Origin: Actinomadura sp. NBRC 104412
GTDB taxonomy: Bacteria; Actinomycetota; Actinomycetes; Streptosporangiales; Streptosporangiaceae
DNA: 64,000 nucleotides
Direction of reading: 5' to 3'
NCBI RefSeq assembly: GCF_030269515.1
Contig: NZ_BSTM01000015.1
Coordinates: 1 to 64,000 of the forward strand
Shown one piece after another: positions 1-7,580 of this stretch; position 1 is the stretch's first letter, and each line of letters starts with the position of its first letter. Under the pieces are notes generated by a model. That model worked only from the letters and a program-made list of their open reading frames with translations, was not told the DNA's origin and made no database searches. The position numbers were made by a program, and so were the translations under genes.

Positions 1-1
1 C

Positions 2-178
2 GCCATGGTCCGCCGCCTCGACGACGCCGGTGTCGTGCTGACCGAGCTGTCGATGCGCAAATCCAGCCTCGACGAGGTCTTCTTCGCCCTCACCGGCCAC
101 CACACCGACCACCACGACACCGACACCAACACCGGCGACCTGGCCGGCACCACCGACAGGCAAGGAGCGGCGGCGTGA
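2..178 (+). CDS. ABC transporter ATP-binding protein, C-terminal end (DrrA-like), partial
   Basis: Only the last 58 codons are inside the window; the 5' part lies upstream. The visible stretch has the C-terminal regulatory tail typical of DrrA-type drug-export ATPases: a 'DAGVVLTELSMRKSSLDEVFFALTG' type segment, here recognised by the pattern SSLDEVFFALTG, followed by a His/Asp/Thr-rich low-complexity tail. Walker and signature motifs would be upstream and are not visible. The stop overlaps the start of the next gene as GTGA, so the two are translationally coupled and form an ATPase/permease pair. Known role of the family: energising export of a small hydrophobic product. At the edge of a polyketide cluster it may act in self-protection or efflux (inference). 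Confidence 0.8.
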   Translation, partial: AMVRRLDDAGVVLTELSMRKSSLDEVFFALTGHHTDHHDTDTNTGDLAGTTDRQGAAA

Positions 179-1002
179 GCGCGACGCGCATCGCGGCGCC
201 GCCGGCGCCTTCGACGCGGACGTTGACGCGGCGGGTGCCGCCGGGGACGGCGGTGCGCAATACCGCGACGCTGGCGTGGCGCAACCTGGTGCAGATCAAG
301 CACAACCCGCTGGAACTGATCGATCTCAGCATCCAGCCGATCATGTTCGTGCTGCTGTTCGCCTACGTGTTCGGGCCCGTGATGGCCGGCAGCGTCGAGG
401 CGTACCTGCCGGTGGTGATCCCGGGGATGATCGCGCAGAACGCGCTGTTCGCCGGGATCACCACCGGGTTCGGGCTCAACACCGACATCGCCAAGGGCGT
501 CTTCGACCGGTTCCGCAGCCTCCCGATCAGCCGCAGCGCCCCGCTGGCCGGGCGGATCGTCGCCGACACCGCCAGGCAGGCGTGGTCGATGCTGGTCCTG
601 CTGGTGGTCGGGTTCATCATCGGGTTCCGGGTCGAGACCTCGGTCCCGGCGCTGCTGATGTCGTTCGTCCTGTTGCTCGCGTTCGTCGTGCTGTTCTCGT
701 GGACACCGGTCTACATCGCGTTGAAGGTCGACCAGCCGGAGAAGGTGCAGATCTTCGGCTTTGTCGTGATCTTCCCGCTGAGCCTTCTCAGCACCTCGCT
801 CATTCCCTCGACCCAGGGCGTCCCGCGCCCGGTCGCCTGGATCATGGCCCACAACCCGGTCAGCCACCTCGGCGAGGGTCTGCGCGGCCTGCTGGTGGGC
901 GGCCCGGTCATGGACCACGCCCTGACCGCCCTCGCCTGGGGTGTGGGCATCTCCCTGGTCTTCGCACCACTCTCCTTGCGCGCGTTCAAGAAGCGCACCT
1001 GA
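175..1002 (+). CDS. ABC-2 type transporter permease (DrrB-like)
   Basis: A 275-aa integral membrane permease of the ABC-2/DrrB family, the channel partner of the ATPase just upstream. After a cytoplasmic N-terminus of about 45 residues there are about six hydrophobic segments, for example around residues 48-75, 138-155, 160-180 and 193-212. The family's cytoplasmic loop pattern FDRFRSLPISR is seen between the second and third segments, and the N-terminal pattern WRNLVQIKHNP is also typical. It starts with GTG overlapping the ATPase stop (GTGA), so the pair is co-translated. The gene converges with the response regulator on the minus strand after an 18-bp gap that holds no obvious terminator. 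Likely role: export of the polyketide product or another hydrophobic compound; the substrate is not shown by the sequence. Confidence 0.9.
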   Translation: MSATRIAAPPAPSTRTLTRRVPPGTAVRNTATLAWRNLVQIKHNPLELIDLSIQPIMFVLLFAYVFGPVMAGSVEAYLPVVIPGMIAQNALFAGITTGFGLNTDIAKGVFDRFRSLPISRSAPLAGRIVADTARQAWSMLVLLVVGFIIGFRVETSVPALLMSFVLLLAFVVLFSWTPVYIALKVDQPEKVQIFGFVVIFPLSLLSTSLIPSTQGVPRPVAWIMAHNPVSHLGEGLRGLLVGGPVMDHALTALAWGVGISLVFAPLSLRAFKKRT

Positions 1003-1020
1003 GAGTCGGAACGGGCCGGG

Positions 1021-1674
1021 TCAGACCAGGTCGAGCTCCTGCGCGAGGATGGCCGCCTGGACCCTGCTGTTCAGCCTGAGCTTGGCCAGCACGCGGCTGA
1101 CATGGGTCTTGGCGGTGTTCTCGGCGAGTCCCAGCTTGGTGGCGATCTGGCGGTTGGACAGGCCGCGGCCGACGCAGGCCAGCACCTCCTGTTCCCGCGC
1201 GGTGAGCGGCTCCAGCACCTTCGCCTGCTGCTCGCGCGCCTCCGACGGCGAGATCCGGGTGACATAGTCGGCGATCAGCCGCCGGGTCACGCTCGGAGAC
1301 AGGACTCCGCCTCCGCTCGCCACCGACCGCAGCGCAGCGATCAGCGAGTCGGCGTCGGTGTCCTTCAGGATGAATCCGGCCGCTCCCGCGCGCAGCGCCC
1401 CGAACAGGTACTCGTCAGCGTCGAACGCCGTGGTCAGAAGGATGTTGGTCACGCCCAGCACGCACATGCGCCGGGTCGTGGCGATCCCGTCCAGCCCGGG
1501 CATGCGGATGTCCATCAGCACCACGTCCGGGCGGAGTGTCTGCGCCAGCCTCAGGGCCTGCTCGCCGTTGGCGGCCTCGCCGACCACCTCCAGGTCGTCG
1601 ACCGAATTGATGATCATGGTGAGCCCCAGCCTGACGGGCAGGTGGTCGTCCACGACGAGGACACGAATGGTCAT
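1021..1674 (-). CDS. LuxR/NarL-family response regulator
   Basis: A 217-aa two-component response regulator. The N-terminal receiver domain (about 1-120) has the acidic pair in VLVVDDHL, the phospho-accepting Asp in DVVLMDIRMPG and the conserved Lys in GFILKD. The C-terminal LuxR helix-turn-helix (about 150-215) has the pattern LTAREQEVLACVGRGLSNRQ. Its ATG overlaps the stop of the upstream histidine kinase gene (ATGA), so the two form a coupled kinase/regulator pair. Known role: phosphorylation-dependent DNA binding. The nearest targets would be the DrrAB-like transporter or the polyketide cluster (inference). Confidence 0.93.
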   Translation of the reverse strand: MTIRVLVVDDHLPVRLGLTMIINSVDDLEVVGEAANGEQALRLAQTLRPDVVLMDIRMPGLDGIATTRRMCVLGVTNILLTTAFDADEYLFGALRAGAAGFILKDTDADSLIAALRSVASGGGVLSPSVTRRLIADYVTRISPSEAREQQAKVLEPLTAREQEVLACVGRGLSNRQIATKLGLAENTAKTHVSRVLAKLRLNSRVQAAILAQELDLV

Positions 1675-2903
1675 GACCTTGACCCCCCGGACAAGGAGAG
1701 TTCCGAACGTTCACGGCCGGCCGGGGTCAGCGGCAGCACCGCGTGCACGCGCCACCGGTCCCCGTCCCGCCGCGCGGTGCACGTCCCGCCGACCCGCGCG
1801 GCTCGTTCGGCCATTCCGACCAGGCCGAACCCGGAGCCGCCGAGCGCCGGGTCCGGGGGCGCGGCGGACAGGCCGTTCTCCACTGTGATCACCAACCGTT
1901 CCGGCAGGTAGGCGACGGTCGTTTCGACGGCGGCCCCTTGGGCGTGCTTGAGCGCGTTGGTGAGCGATTCCTGGATAATCCGGCAGGCCGCCGTCTCGAC
2001 GTCCGGCTCAAGCGGGACGGGGGTGCCCACCGTCCGCAGCCGCGCCGGTGACCCCAGGCTCTCCAGGCGCTCAATGCGCGACCGCACCAGGTCCAGCGAC
2101 GCGGGCGCGGACTCCGGTCCCCGTGCGCCGGTGCGCAGCGCCGCGATCATGCGGCGGACCTCGTCCACGCCCTCCAGGCTGCTCCGCCGGATCCCGACCA
2201 GGGCCGTCAGATGCTTCTCGTTGTCGCGTGGCGCGGTGGCCATGGCGGCGGTGGACTGGAGCGCGATGGCGCTCAGGTGGTTGCAGACGATGTCGTGGAT
2301 GTCGCCCGTCACCCGCGCCCTCTCGCGCATCACCGACCTGCGGCATGCCACCTTGATCCTGCGTCGCGCCTGCTCGGCGCGCTCGCGGTGCCTGCGTACC
2401 GTCAGCCCCATGGTGGACGGCCACACCAGCACCAGGTAGGCGCAGACCGCGGTCAGCAGGGTGTCTCGGGGCGACCGCGTGCACAGCAGGACGAGCAGTG
2501 CCGCCAGCCCGGACGCGGCATGGCCTCCGCCGGTCAGCCAAGGCACCGCCTGCGCGGTTCCGTACAGGGTCGCGTTGTAGACCAGGTTGGCCAGGATGAG
2601 CGCCGGAAGCAGCGACGGCCCGGCCACCATGTCGGCGGCGGCCGCGGCCGTCGCCAGCCCAAGGCCGAGCAGTGGCCTGGTCCGGCGCAGCGATAACGAC
2701 CCGCTGGCCAGGATCAGCGGAGGGACGAGCCATGCGGCGTCGACCGGCCCGGGACGCCGATGAACGACTCCGGCCCGCAGCAGAAGGCAGCCCAATGCCA
2801 GCGCGGCGACCGCGACCAGCACATCGCGGGTCATGGGCGTCACATGCCGCCATCGGTCGGGAATCAGCACCCCCGACAGCCGATCAGCTCGCATAGGAGT
2901 CAT
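1671..2903 (-). CDS. Sensor histidine kinase (HisKA_3/HATPase, NarL-partner type)
   Basis: A membrane sensor kinase of about 410 aa. The N-terminal half has five or six hydrophobic segments with very short loops, so it may sense something in the membrane rather than through a large outer domain. The HisKA_3 dimerisation domain has the phospho-acceptor His in the pattern GDIHDIVCNHLSAIAL (His about residue 203 from this start). The ATP-binding domain follows, with the N-box IIQESLTNALKHA and the G-box pattern GFGLVGMAERA. It is coupled to the downstream regulator by an ATGA overlap. The start is uncertain: ATG at 2903 was chosen over a TTG at 2930 and an ATG at 2894, and none has a clear Shine-Dalgarno sequence. 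Confidence 0.9.
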   Translation of the reverse strand: MTPMRADRLSGVLIPDRWRHVTPMTRDVLVAVAALALGCLLLRAGVVHRRPGPVDAAWLVPPLILASGSLSLRRTRPLLGLGLATAAAAADMVAGPSLLPALILANLVYNATLYGTAQAVPWLTGGGHAASGLAALLVLLCTRSPRDTLLTAVCAYLVLVWPSTMGLTVRRHRERAEQARRRIKVACRRSVMRERARVTGDIHDIVCNHLSAIALQSTAAMATAPRDNEKHLTALVGIRRSSLEGVDEVRRMIAALRTGARGPESAPASLDLVRSRIERLESLGSPARLRTVGTPVPLEPDVETAACRIIQESLTNALKHAQGAAVETTVAYLPERLVITVENGLSAAPPDPALGGSGFGLVGMAERAARVGGTCTARRDGDRWRVHAVLPLTPAGRERSELSLSGGSRS

Positions 2904-3113
2904 AAGAGCCGAAAGCCGGTGGTTTGGCAAGACTACGGGGTCATTGATTCTGCTTCCAATTGAGTACGCCAGTGTCCACGTACCGCGTATATATCAATAG
3001 TGAGACTCCGACCGGCCTCCCCGTGCCGCGAAGGAACCGGTGCCGCATCTCACCAGATCAGAATACCGACCCGCACTCGCCGCAACCGGGAGCGGACGGA
3101 GCGCAACCAATTC

Positions 3114-3145
3114 GTATAGGCGGAGTATAGCCCGCTGCGGATAAT
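3114..3145 (+). promoter_or_regulatory. Candidate SARP box with -10 element
   Basis: Two heptamers, GTATAGG (3114-3120) and GTATAGC (3125-3131), lie 11 bp apart start to start with CGGA between them. Exactly 8 nt after the second heptamer is GATAAT (3140-3145), five of six bases of a consensus -10. This is the layout known for SARP activators: direct heptamer repeats with 4-bp spacers, the last one about 8 bp from the -10. A very similar pair occurs on the minus strand at 12975-12992. Transcription would run rightwards towards the SARP gene at 3708. Binding is inferred from layout only. Confidence 0.5.
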
Positions 3146-3570
3146 CCGATTGTCGGCCCGCATAGGGGCGGCGTCCCGCCCTGTGACGCGACACAATAGA
3201 TACGGCCGGGGGTCGCCATGCTCATGCCATTCATGCCCGCTCCGTCATAGTCCGGCCCGCCGGGGCCGGCACTGCCGGAACCCGCGTAACCCCCGACTCA
3301 CAGCAGGTGAAGCCATGGTGGCCAGCGAGGATCACCCGGATACCGACCGCCGGGACATGGCCCGGACGCGGGACCTTTTCAGGTTGTAGGGCACCTTAGT
3401 CCGCACCGCCCGGGATAAGGAGTGCATGTGCAATATTGACGGGTGGAGCCTGGCGTAGCATGCTGAGGGAAGACCGAACTACTTAGCTTGTCGAGGCTCT
3501 TTCGATGACATCATCCAGCTCCCGAATCGATACCGCGGTCTCTCATTACCCTTCGCCACCGCCCGGCCAC

Positions 3571-3595
3571 CCGACAAGCGATCCCGCTTGCTCGG
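3571..3595 (+). promoter_or_regulatory. Leader hairpin upstream of first SARP gene
   Basis: CCGACAAGCG (3571-3580), a four-base ATCC loop and CGCTTGCTCGG (3585-3595) pair over ten positions with a single bulged base. It lies in the presumed leader of the SARP gene at 3708 and is not followed by a T-run. It could be an attenuator-like structure or chance; no known riboswitch pattern was recognised. Confidence 0.3.
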
Positions 3596-3707
3596 CCCAC
3601 AGGTGATGGACGAGTTCGTCCAGCCCCTGAGGAGTATTCCGAGGGCGAATCGGGTTCACCCGCTGTAAGAGCCTCCTTACGCCACCGCGATCGCGCAGGG
3701 GGTGGTT

Positions 3708-5588
3708 ATGAGAATTCAGCTTCTCGGGCCGGTGGAGGTACGGACCCCCAACGGGGGCATCAAGTTGAGCGCCACCAAGGTACGGACCGTACTGGCAATG
3801 CTCGTGCTGGCTCGCGGGCATGTCGTCTCCGACATCAAGCTGACGGAAATGCTGTGGGGCGACCGGCCGCCGACCACCTCCGAGGCGCAGATCCAGACCT
3901 ATGTCTCCAGGCTGCGCCAAAAGCTGGGCTGCGCGGTCGAGATCCGCAGGCAGCCGCCCGGGTACGTCATGCTCACGGGGACCGCGCACGTGGACCTCGT
4001 CGAGTTCGAAGAGCGCGCCTCCCGTGCCCAGGCGGCGTGGGCGGCCGGCAGGGCGGCGGAGGCCGCCGGGGACCTCCGGCGTGCCCTGGTCCTCTGGCGC
4101 GGCCCCGCGCTTTCGGGGGTGACCGAGTTCCTTGCCGACGCCTGGCGCCCGCAACTGGAGGAGACCAAGCTCACCACGTTGGAGGACCGCATCGAGGCCG
4201 ACCTGGCCCTCGGCAGGCACGAGGAGCTGACGGCCGAACTCATGGGCCTGGTCGCGGCGCATCCGCTGAGGGAACGGTTCCGCGGCCAGCTCATGCTCGC
4301 GCTGTACCGCTGCGGCCGCCTCGCGGAGGCGCTGGCCACCTACAGGGAGCACCGCGCCCTCCTCGCGGCGGAGCTGGGCGTCGACCCGGGCCCGGAGCTG
4401 GAGGCGCTGCATCAGAAGATCCTGGCCTCCGACGGCACCCTGGCATTGCCGGGGCGTCAGGCGAAGCACCGCCCCGTCGTGACCGAGGTCCGGGCCGACG
4501 TCCGGCCCACTCACCTGCCGCCGGACACCGCCGACTTCACCGGGCGGGAACGGGAGCTCACCCGGATCGGCGCGTTGCTGGGCCGCGGGACCGGAGCGGG
4601 GCCGGCCCCCAAGCACCGCGTCGTCATCACCGGCGCCGCCGGGGCGGGCAAGACGGCGACGGCCGTGCACGCCGCGTACCGCGCGGCGGGGGACTATCCG
4701 GAAGGGCAGTTCTTCGTCAACCTGCGCGGTTCACGACCCCGTCCGGCCGATCCCGCGGACGTGCTGGACACGATGTTGCAGTGGCTGGGGGTCGGCGCCG
4801 GCGAGATACCCGACGGGCTCGACGCCCGCGTCCGGCTGTTCCGCAGCAAGGCGTACGGCCGCAGGCTGCTCGTGCTGTTCGATGACGTCGCCGACGAGCA
4901 GCAGCTCAGGCCGTTGCTGCCGACCGGTCCCGGAAGCATCGCCATCGTGACCACCCGGCCGAGACTGACCGCGATCGACGGGGTCAGGCTCGTCGACATG
5001 CCCATGTTCACCGATGCCGAGGCGCTGCGACTGCTGGCGAAGATCATCGGTACGGCCCGGGTGGCGGCCGAGCACGACGCCGCGGGACGGATCGTGGCCT
5101 TGTGCGGCCGGCTGCCTCTGGCGGTACGCATCGCCGGTGGCCGTCTCGCGGCCAAGCCGCACTGGTCCCTGAGCTCGTTCGCCGACGCGCTGGCCGACGG
5201 CCGGAGCCGCCTGGACGTCCTGTCCCTCGCCGACCTGGAGGTCCGGGGCCGCATCGAGGAGAGCTACCGCCTCCTCCGCGAGCCGGCCCGCCGGGCGTTC
5301 CGGCTGCTGGCGTTGCTGGACCTGCCGCGTTTCGGCATCTGGACGGTGGCGCTGGCGCTGGACGCGTCGATCGCACAGGCGCGGGAGATCGTGGAAGAGC
5401 TCGTGGACGCGCGGCTGCTCGAGGCCGTCGGCGAAGGCCGGTCGCCCGACCACCCCCGGTACGCCTTCCACGATCTGGTCCGCGCGGTGGGGCTGGACCT
5501 GGCGGTCCGGGACGAGACGGCGGAGGAGCGCTGGGCCTCGCTGAACCGGCTCTTCCAGCCCGCCGACCTGACGCTGGAGACCGGCTGA
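3708..5588 (+). CDS. SARP/AfsR-type regulator with NB-ARC ATPase domain, no TPR domain
   Basis: A 626-aa pathway regulator of the SARP/AfsR family. It has an OmpR-type winged-helix DNA-binding domain (about 1-95, with the family pattern WGDRPPTTSEAQIQTYVSRLRQ), a bacterial transcriptional activator domain (about 98-245, ending near YREHRALLAAELGVDPGPELE), and an NB-ARC ATPase with Walker A GAAGAGKT near residue 310 and a Walker-B-like LLVLFDDV. Unlike the larger paralogue at 9016 it ends after the NB-ARC and helical region without TPR repeats. ATG at 3708 was preferred over GTG at 3702 because AGGGGG sits 5 nt upstream. Known role: SARPs recruit RNA polymerase at direct-repeat promoters of antibiotic genes. 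It probably controls the adjacent polyketide genes. Confidence 0.92.
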   Translation: MRIQLLGPVEVRTPNGGIKLSATKVRTVLAMLVLARGHVVSDIKLTEMLWGDRPPTTSEAQIQTYVSRLRQKLGCAVEIRRQPPGYVMLTGTAHVDLVEFEERASRAQAAWAAGRAAEAAGDLRRALVLWRGPALSGVTEFLADAWRPQLEETKLTTLEDRIEADLALGRHEELTAELMGLVAAHPLRERFRGQLMLALYRCGRLAEALATYREHRALLAAELGVDPGPELEALHQKILASDGTLALPGRQAKHRPVVTEVRADVRPTHLPPDTADFTGRERELTRIGALLGRGTGAGPAPKHRVVITGAAGAGKTATAVHAAYRAAGDYPEGQFFVNLRGSRPRPADPADVLDTMLQWLGVGAGEIPDGLDARVRLFRSKAYGRRLLVLFDDVADEQQLRPLLPTGPGSIAIVTTRPRLTAIDGVRLVDMPMFTDAEALRLLAKIIGTARVAAEHDAAGRIVALCGRLPLAVRIAGGRLAAKPHWSLSSFADALADGRSRLDVLSLADLEVRGRIEESYRLLREPARRAFRLLALLDLPRFGIWTVALALDASIAQAREIVEELVDARLLEAVGEGRSPDHPRYAFHDLVRAVGLDLAVRDETAEERWASLNRLFQPADLTLETG

Positions 5589-5607
5589 GGCGGGCCCGCG
5601 TCCCGCG

Positions 5608-7383
5608 TCAACGGTGAGCGGGCAGCGGCGGGCCGGTGGGAACGCGCCGGTGGCCGAGGCCCGCCGCTCGCTCCGGATCCTCGATCAGCGGCACCAGCGC
5701 GTCGGCCGCGAACAGGTGGCACATCAGTTCGTGGCTCAGCCCGCCTCCGGAGAGGCCGCAGAGGGTGCCGCACTCCACGATGACCACATCGGCGACGGGC
5801 GGCCCGGAGCGCCGGGCCAGCCGTGCCCGCACGATGCTCTTCAACCGGGTCACGACGTCCGGATCGGCGGCCGTGTCCAGTTCCAGGGCCACCGCGATCT
5901 CCCCGCCCCGCAGGGGGATGGTGAACACCCGGTGGATCCTCTGGCCGAGCAGGCCGCCCAGCCGGCGGACCTGGTGCTCGATCTCCTCCGGATGGATCAT
6001 GCGACCACCGATGACGAGGCGCTTGTCCAGCTTCCCGACGAGGTAGAGCTCACCCGCGTGGACCGCGCCGAGATCCCCCGTACGAAGGAAGCCGCGCTCG
6101 CCCTCGGCCGTGGTCGCCTCGAAGACCTGGTCCCGCTCAGGATCCGAACGCCAGTAGCCCCCGGCCACACCGGAGCCGCGAACCCAGACCTCTCCGACGG
6201 CCCCCTCGGGCCGCACCGTTCTGGAGACGGGATCGACGATCCTGATGTCGCTTCCGTCCACGGGCCCGTGCGCGACCAGCTCCAGCCCGCCCGCCTCGCC
6301 CTCGGCCGCGACCAACCGTCCCCGCCGCAGGTTCTCCACGCAGGCGGGCAGCACCCGCGGCGGCCCGCAGACGGGACCCCCGGTCACGATCATGGTGGCC
6401 TCGGCCAGGCCGTACCCGGCGACGAACGCCTCAGGGCGGAACCCGGCCGCCGCGAAGCGTCCGGAGAACTCGCCGATGGTCTTCGCGCGTGCCGGCCGTC
6501 CGATGTCGACCGCCTGCCGCCACCGGGACAGGTCGAGCCGGGCCAGCTCCTCGTCGCTCACCCGGCGGGTGCACAGCTCGTAGCAGGCGTCGGGCGCGAT
6601 GGCGACATCGGCGCGGTAGCGATCGATGATCTCCAGCCAGGTGGACGGGTGCCGGGCGAGGCCCGCGGGCTCCATCTGCACCGTGGTGGCACCGAGGAGC
6701 AGCGCCTCGAGGAAGGCGATCAGACTGGTGGCGTGGTGGAACGGGAACCAGTTGCACAACCGCGTCCCGGGCTGCCAGCCCAGCAGGCGCGCCGCCCTCG
6801 CCGCGTTGTCGGCCAGGTTCCGGTGCGACAGCGCCACGCCTCGGTGGTCGCCGCCCGCCATGGACGTGTACTGCAACACCGCGACGCTCTCCGCGGTGAG
6901 CAGGGGCGGCCTCCACCGTGTGGGAGCCAGGTCCGCCGTCGCGTCGGTCGACAGGCAGCCGATCCGGCCGAGCCCGTCCTGGTCGGCCCACTCGTGCACG
7001 ATCGGCAGGTGCGCCGGGTCCGTGAGCGCCACCCGAGATCCGGCGTCCAGCGCGATCCCCGTCGCCCGCGCCAGGTGGTGGTGCCCGGACCCGCCGGGTA
7101 ACGGGCAGGCGATCGGCACCGCTCCCGCGTACAGGCAGCCGACGAAACTCTTGGCGAAATCGATGCCCGATTGATGCATAACCAGAACACGGTCACCCGG
7201 TTCGATCTGGCTTTGCAGGTAGGCGGCCACCGCCCGGGCGCCCAGATCGAGTTCCGCGTACGAAAGGCTCTCGGCCAGAAGAGGGTCGCTCGCGCCGGAG
7301 ACGAACACCACCGCCTGGCGCTCCGGCGCCCGGACGGCATGACCGACGACACTGTCCATCACTGTTTCGTCAACCGAGATCAT
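5608..7383 (-). CDS. Fatty-acyl-AMP ligase-like protein with degenerate catalytic motifs
   Basis: About 591 aa of the acyl-AMP ligase (FAAL) superfamily, ANL fold. The body is recognisable: the pattern VAVLQYTS, a HRNLADNAARAARLL stretch, and the late pattern FLRTGDLG. Two catalytic elements are altered. The ATP-binding P-loop, normally TSGSTxxPTGV, reads TSMAGGDHRGV. The C-terminal catalytic-Lys motif, IPRTSSGKVRR in the intact paralogue at 14828, reads LCGLSGGGLSHE with no Lys. The enzyme may therefore not form acyl-adenylates. It could be a decaying copy or a pseudo-ligase with a structural or acyl-transfer role. Start at 7383 chosen because GGTGAGG lies 8 nt upstream; an ATG at 7389 is the alternative. 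It converges with the SARP gene. Confidence 0.85.
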   Translation of the reverse strand: MISVDETVMDSVVGHAVRAPERQAVVFVSGASDPLLAESLSYAELDLGARAVAAYLQSQIEPGDRVLVMHQSGIDFAKSFVGCLYAGAVPIACPLPGGSGHHHLARATGIALDAGSRVALTDPAHLPIVHEWADQDGLGRIGCLSTDATADLAPTRWRPPLLTAESVAVLQYTSMAGGDHRGVALSHRNLADNAARAARLLGWQPGTRLCNWFPFHHATSLIAFLEALLLGATTVQMEPAGLARHPSTWLEIIDRYRADVAIAPDACYELCTRRVSDEELARLDLSRWRQAVDIGRPARAKTIGEFSGRFAAAGFRPEAFVAGYGLAEATMIVTGGPVCGPPRVLPACVENLRRGRLVAAEGEAGGLELVAHGPVDGSDIRIVDPVSRTVRPEGAVGEVWVRGSGVAGGYWRSDPERDQVFEATTAEGERGFLRTGDLGAVHAGELYLVGKLDKRLVIGGRMIHPEEIEHQVRRLGGLLGQRIHRVFTIPLRGGEIAVALELDTAADPDVVTRLKSIVRARLARRSGPPVADVVIVECGTLCGLSGGGLSHELMCHLFAADALVPLIEDPERAAGLGHRRVPTGPPLPAHR

Positions 7384-7580
7384 CACCATGTCCTCACCGA
7401 GGCATCGACGTGCTGACCTGCCTTGATCGATCAGATAGGCGGTGATTACCCAGGAAAAGCCGAAGACCGGGAAATCCACGATCGGCATGCCTGCATACTC
7501 CGCGTGGCGCACCGAACACGGATTTCCGTCTCTTCCGGAGTCCGTCCTTGACCACCGGGACCCATTGTGGGTGATTCGGC

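Larger units (their letters stand above)
2904..3707. other. Long intergenic control region between kinase gene and first SARP gene
   Basis: About 800 bp without a convincing gene, visibly richer in A/T than its surroundings. It holds a SARP-box-like promoter reading rightwards (3114-3145), several very short ORFs with weak support (10 codons from 3218, 24 codons from 3315, 20 codons from 3606), a bulged hairpin (3571-3595) and a 5-bp-arm inverted repeat, GTAAG with CTTAC, at 3665-3680 just ahead of the SARP start. If the promoter at 3140 serves the SARP gene, its mRNA has a leader of roughly 550 nt, which would leave room for post-transcriptional control. None of the small ORFs resembles a known peptide. 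Confidence 0.6.

Noticed and set aside
3437..3462. TTGACG followed by TAGCAT as a promoter
   Set aside because: The spacer is only 14 bp, too short for a vegetative promoter.
3546..4670. Long open frame on the minus strand opposite the first SARP gene
   Set aside because: It is a GC-rich shadow of the SARP/NB-ARC coding sequence, with no recognisable motifs and low-complexity Arg/Gly/Pro content.
5590..5599. Perfect palindrome GCGGGCCCGC between convergent genes
   Set aside because: It has no loop and is short, so it cannot form a normal terminator hairpin; in such GC-rich DNA it is likely chance.
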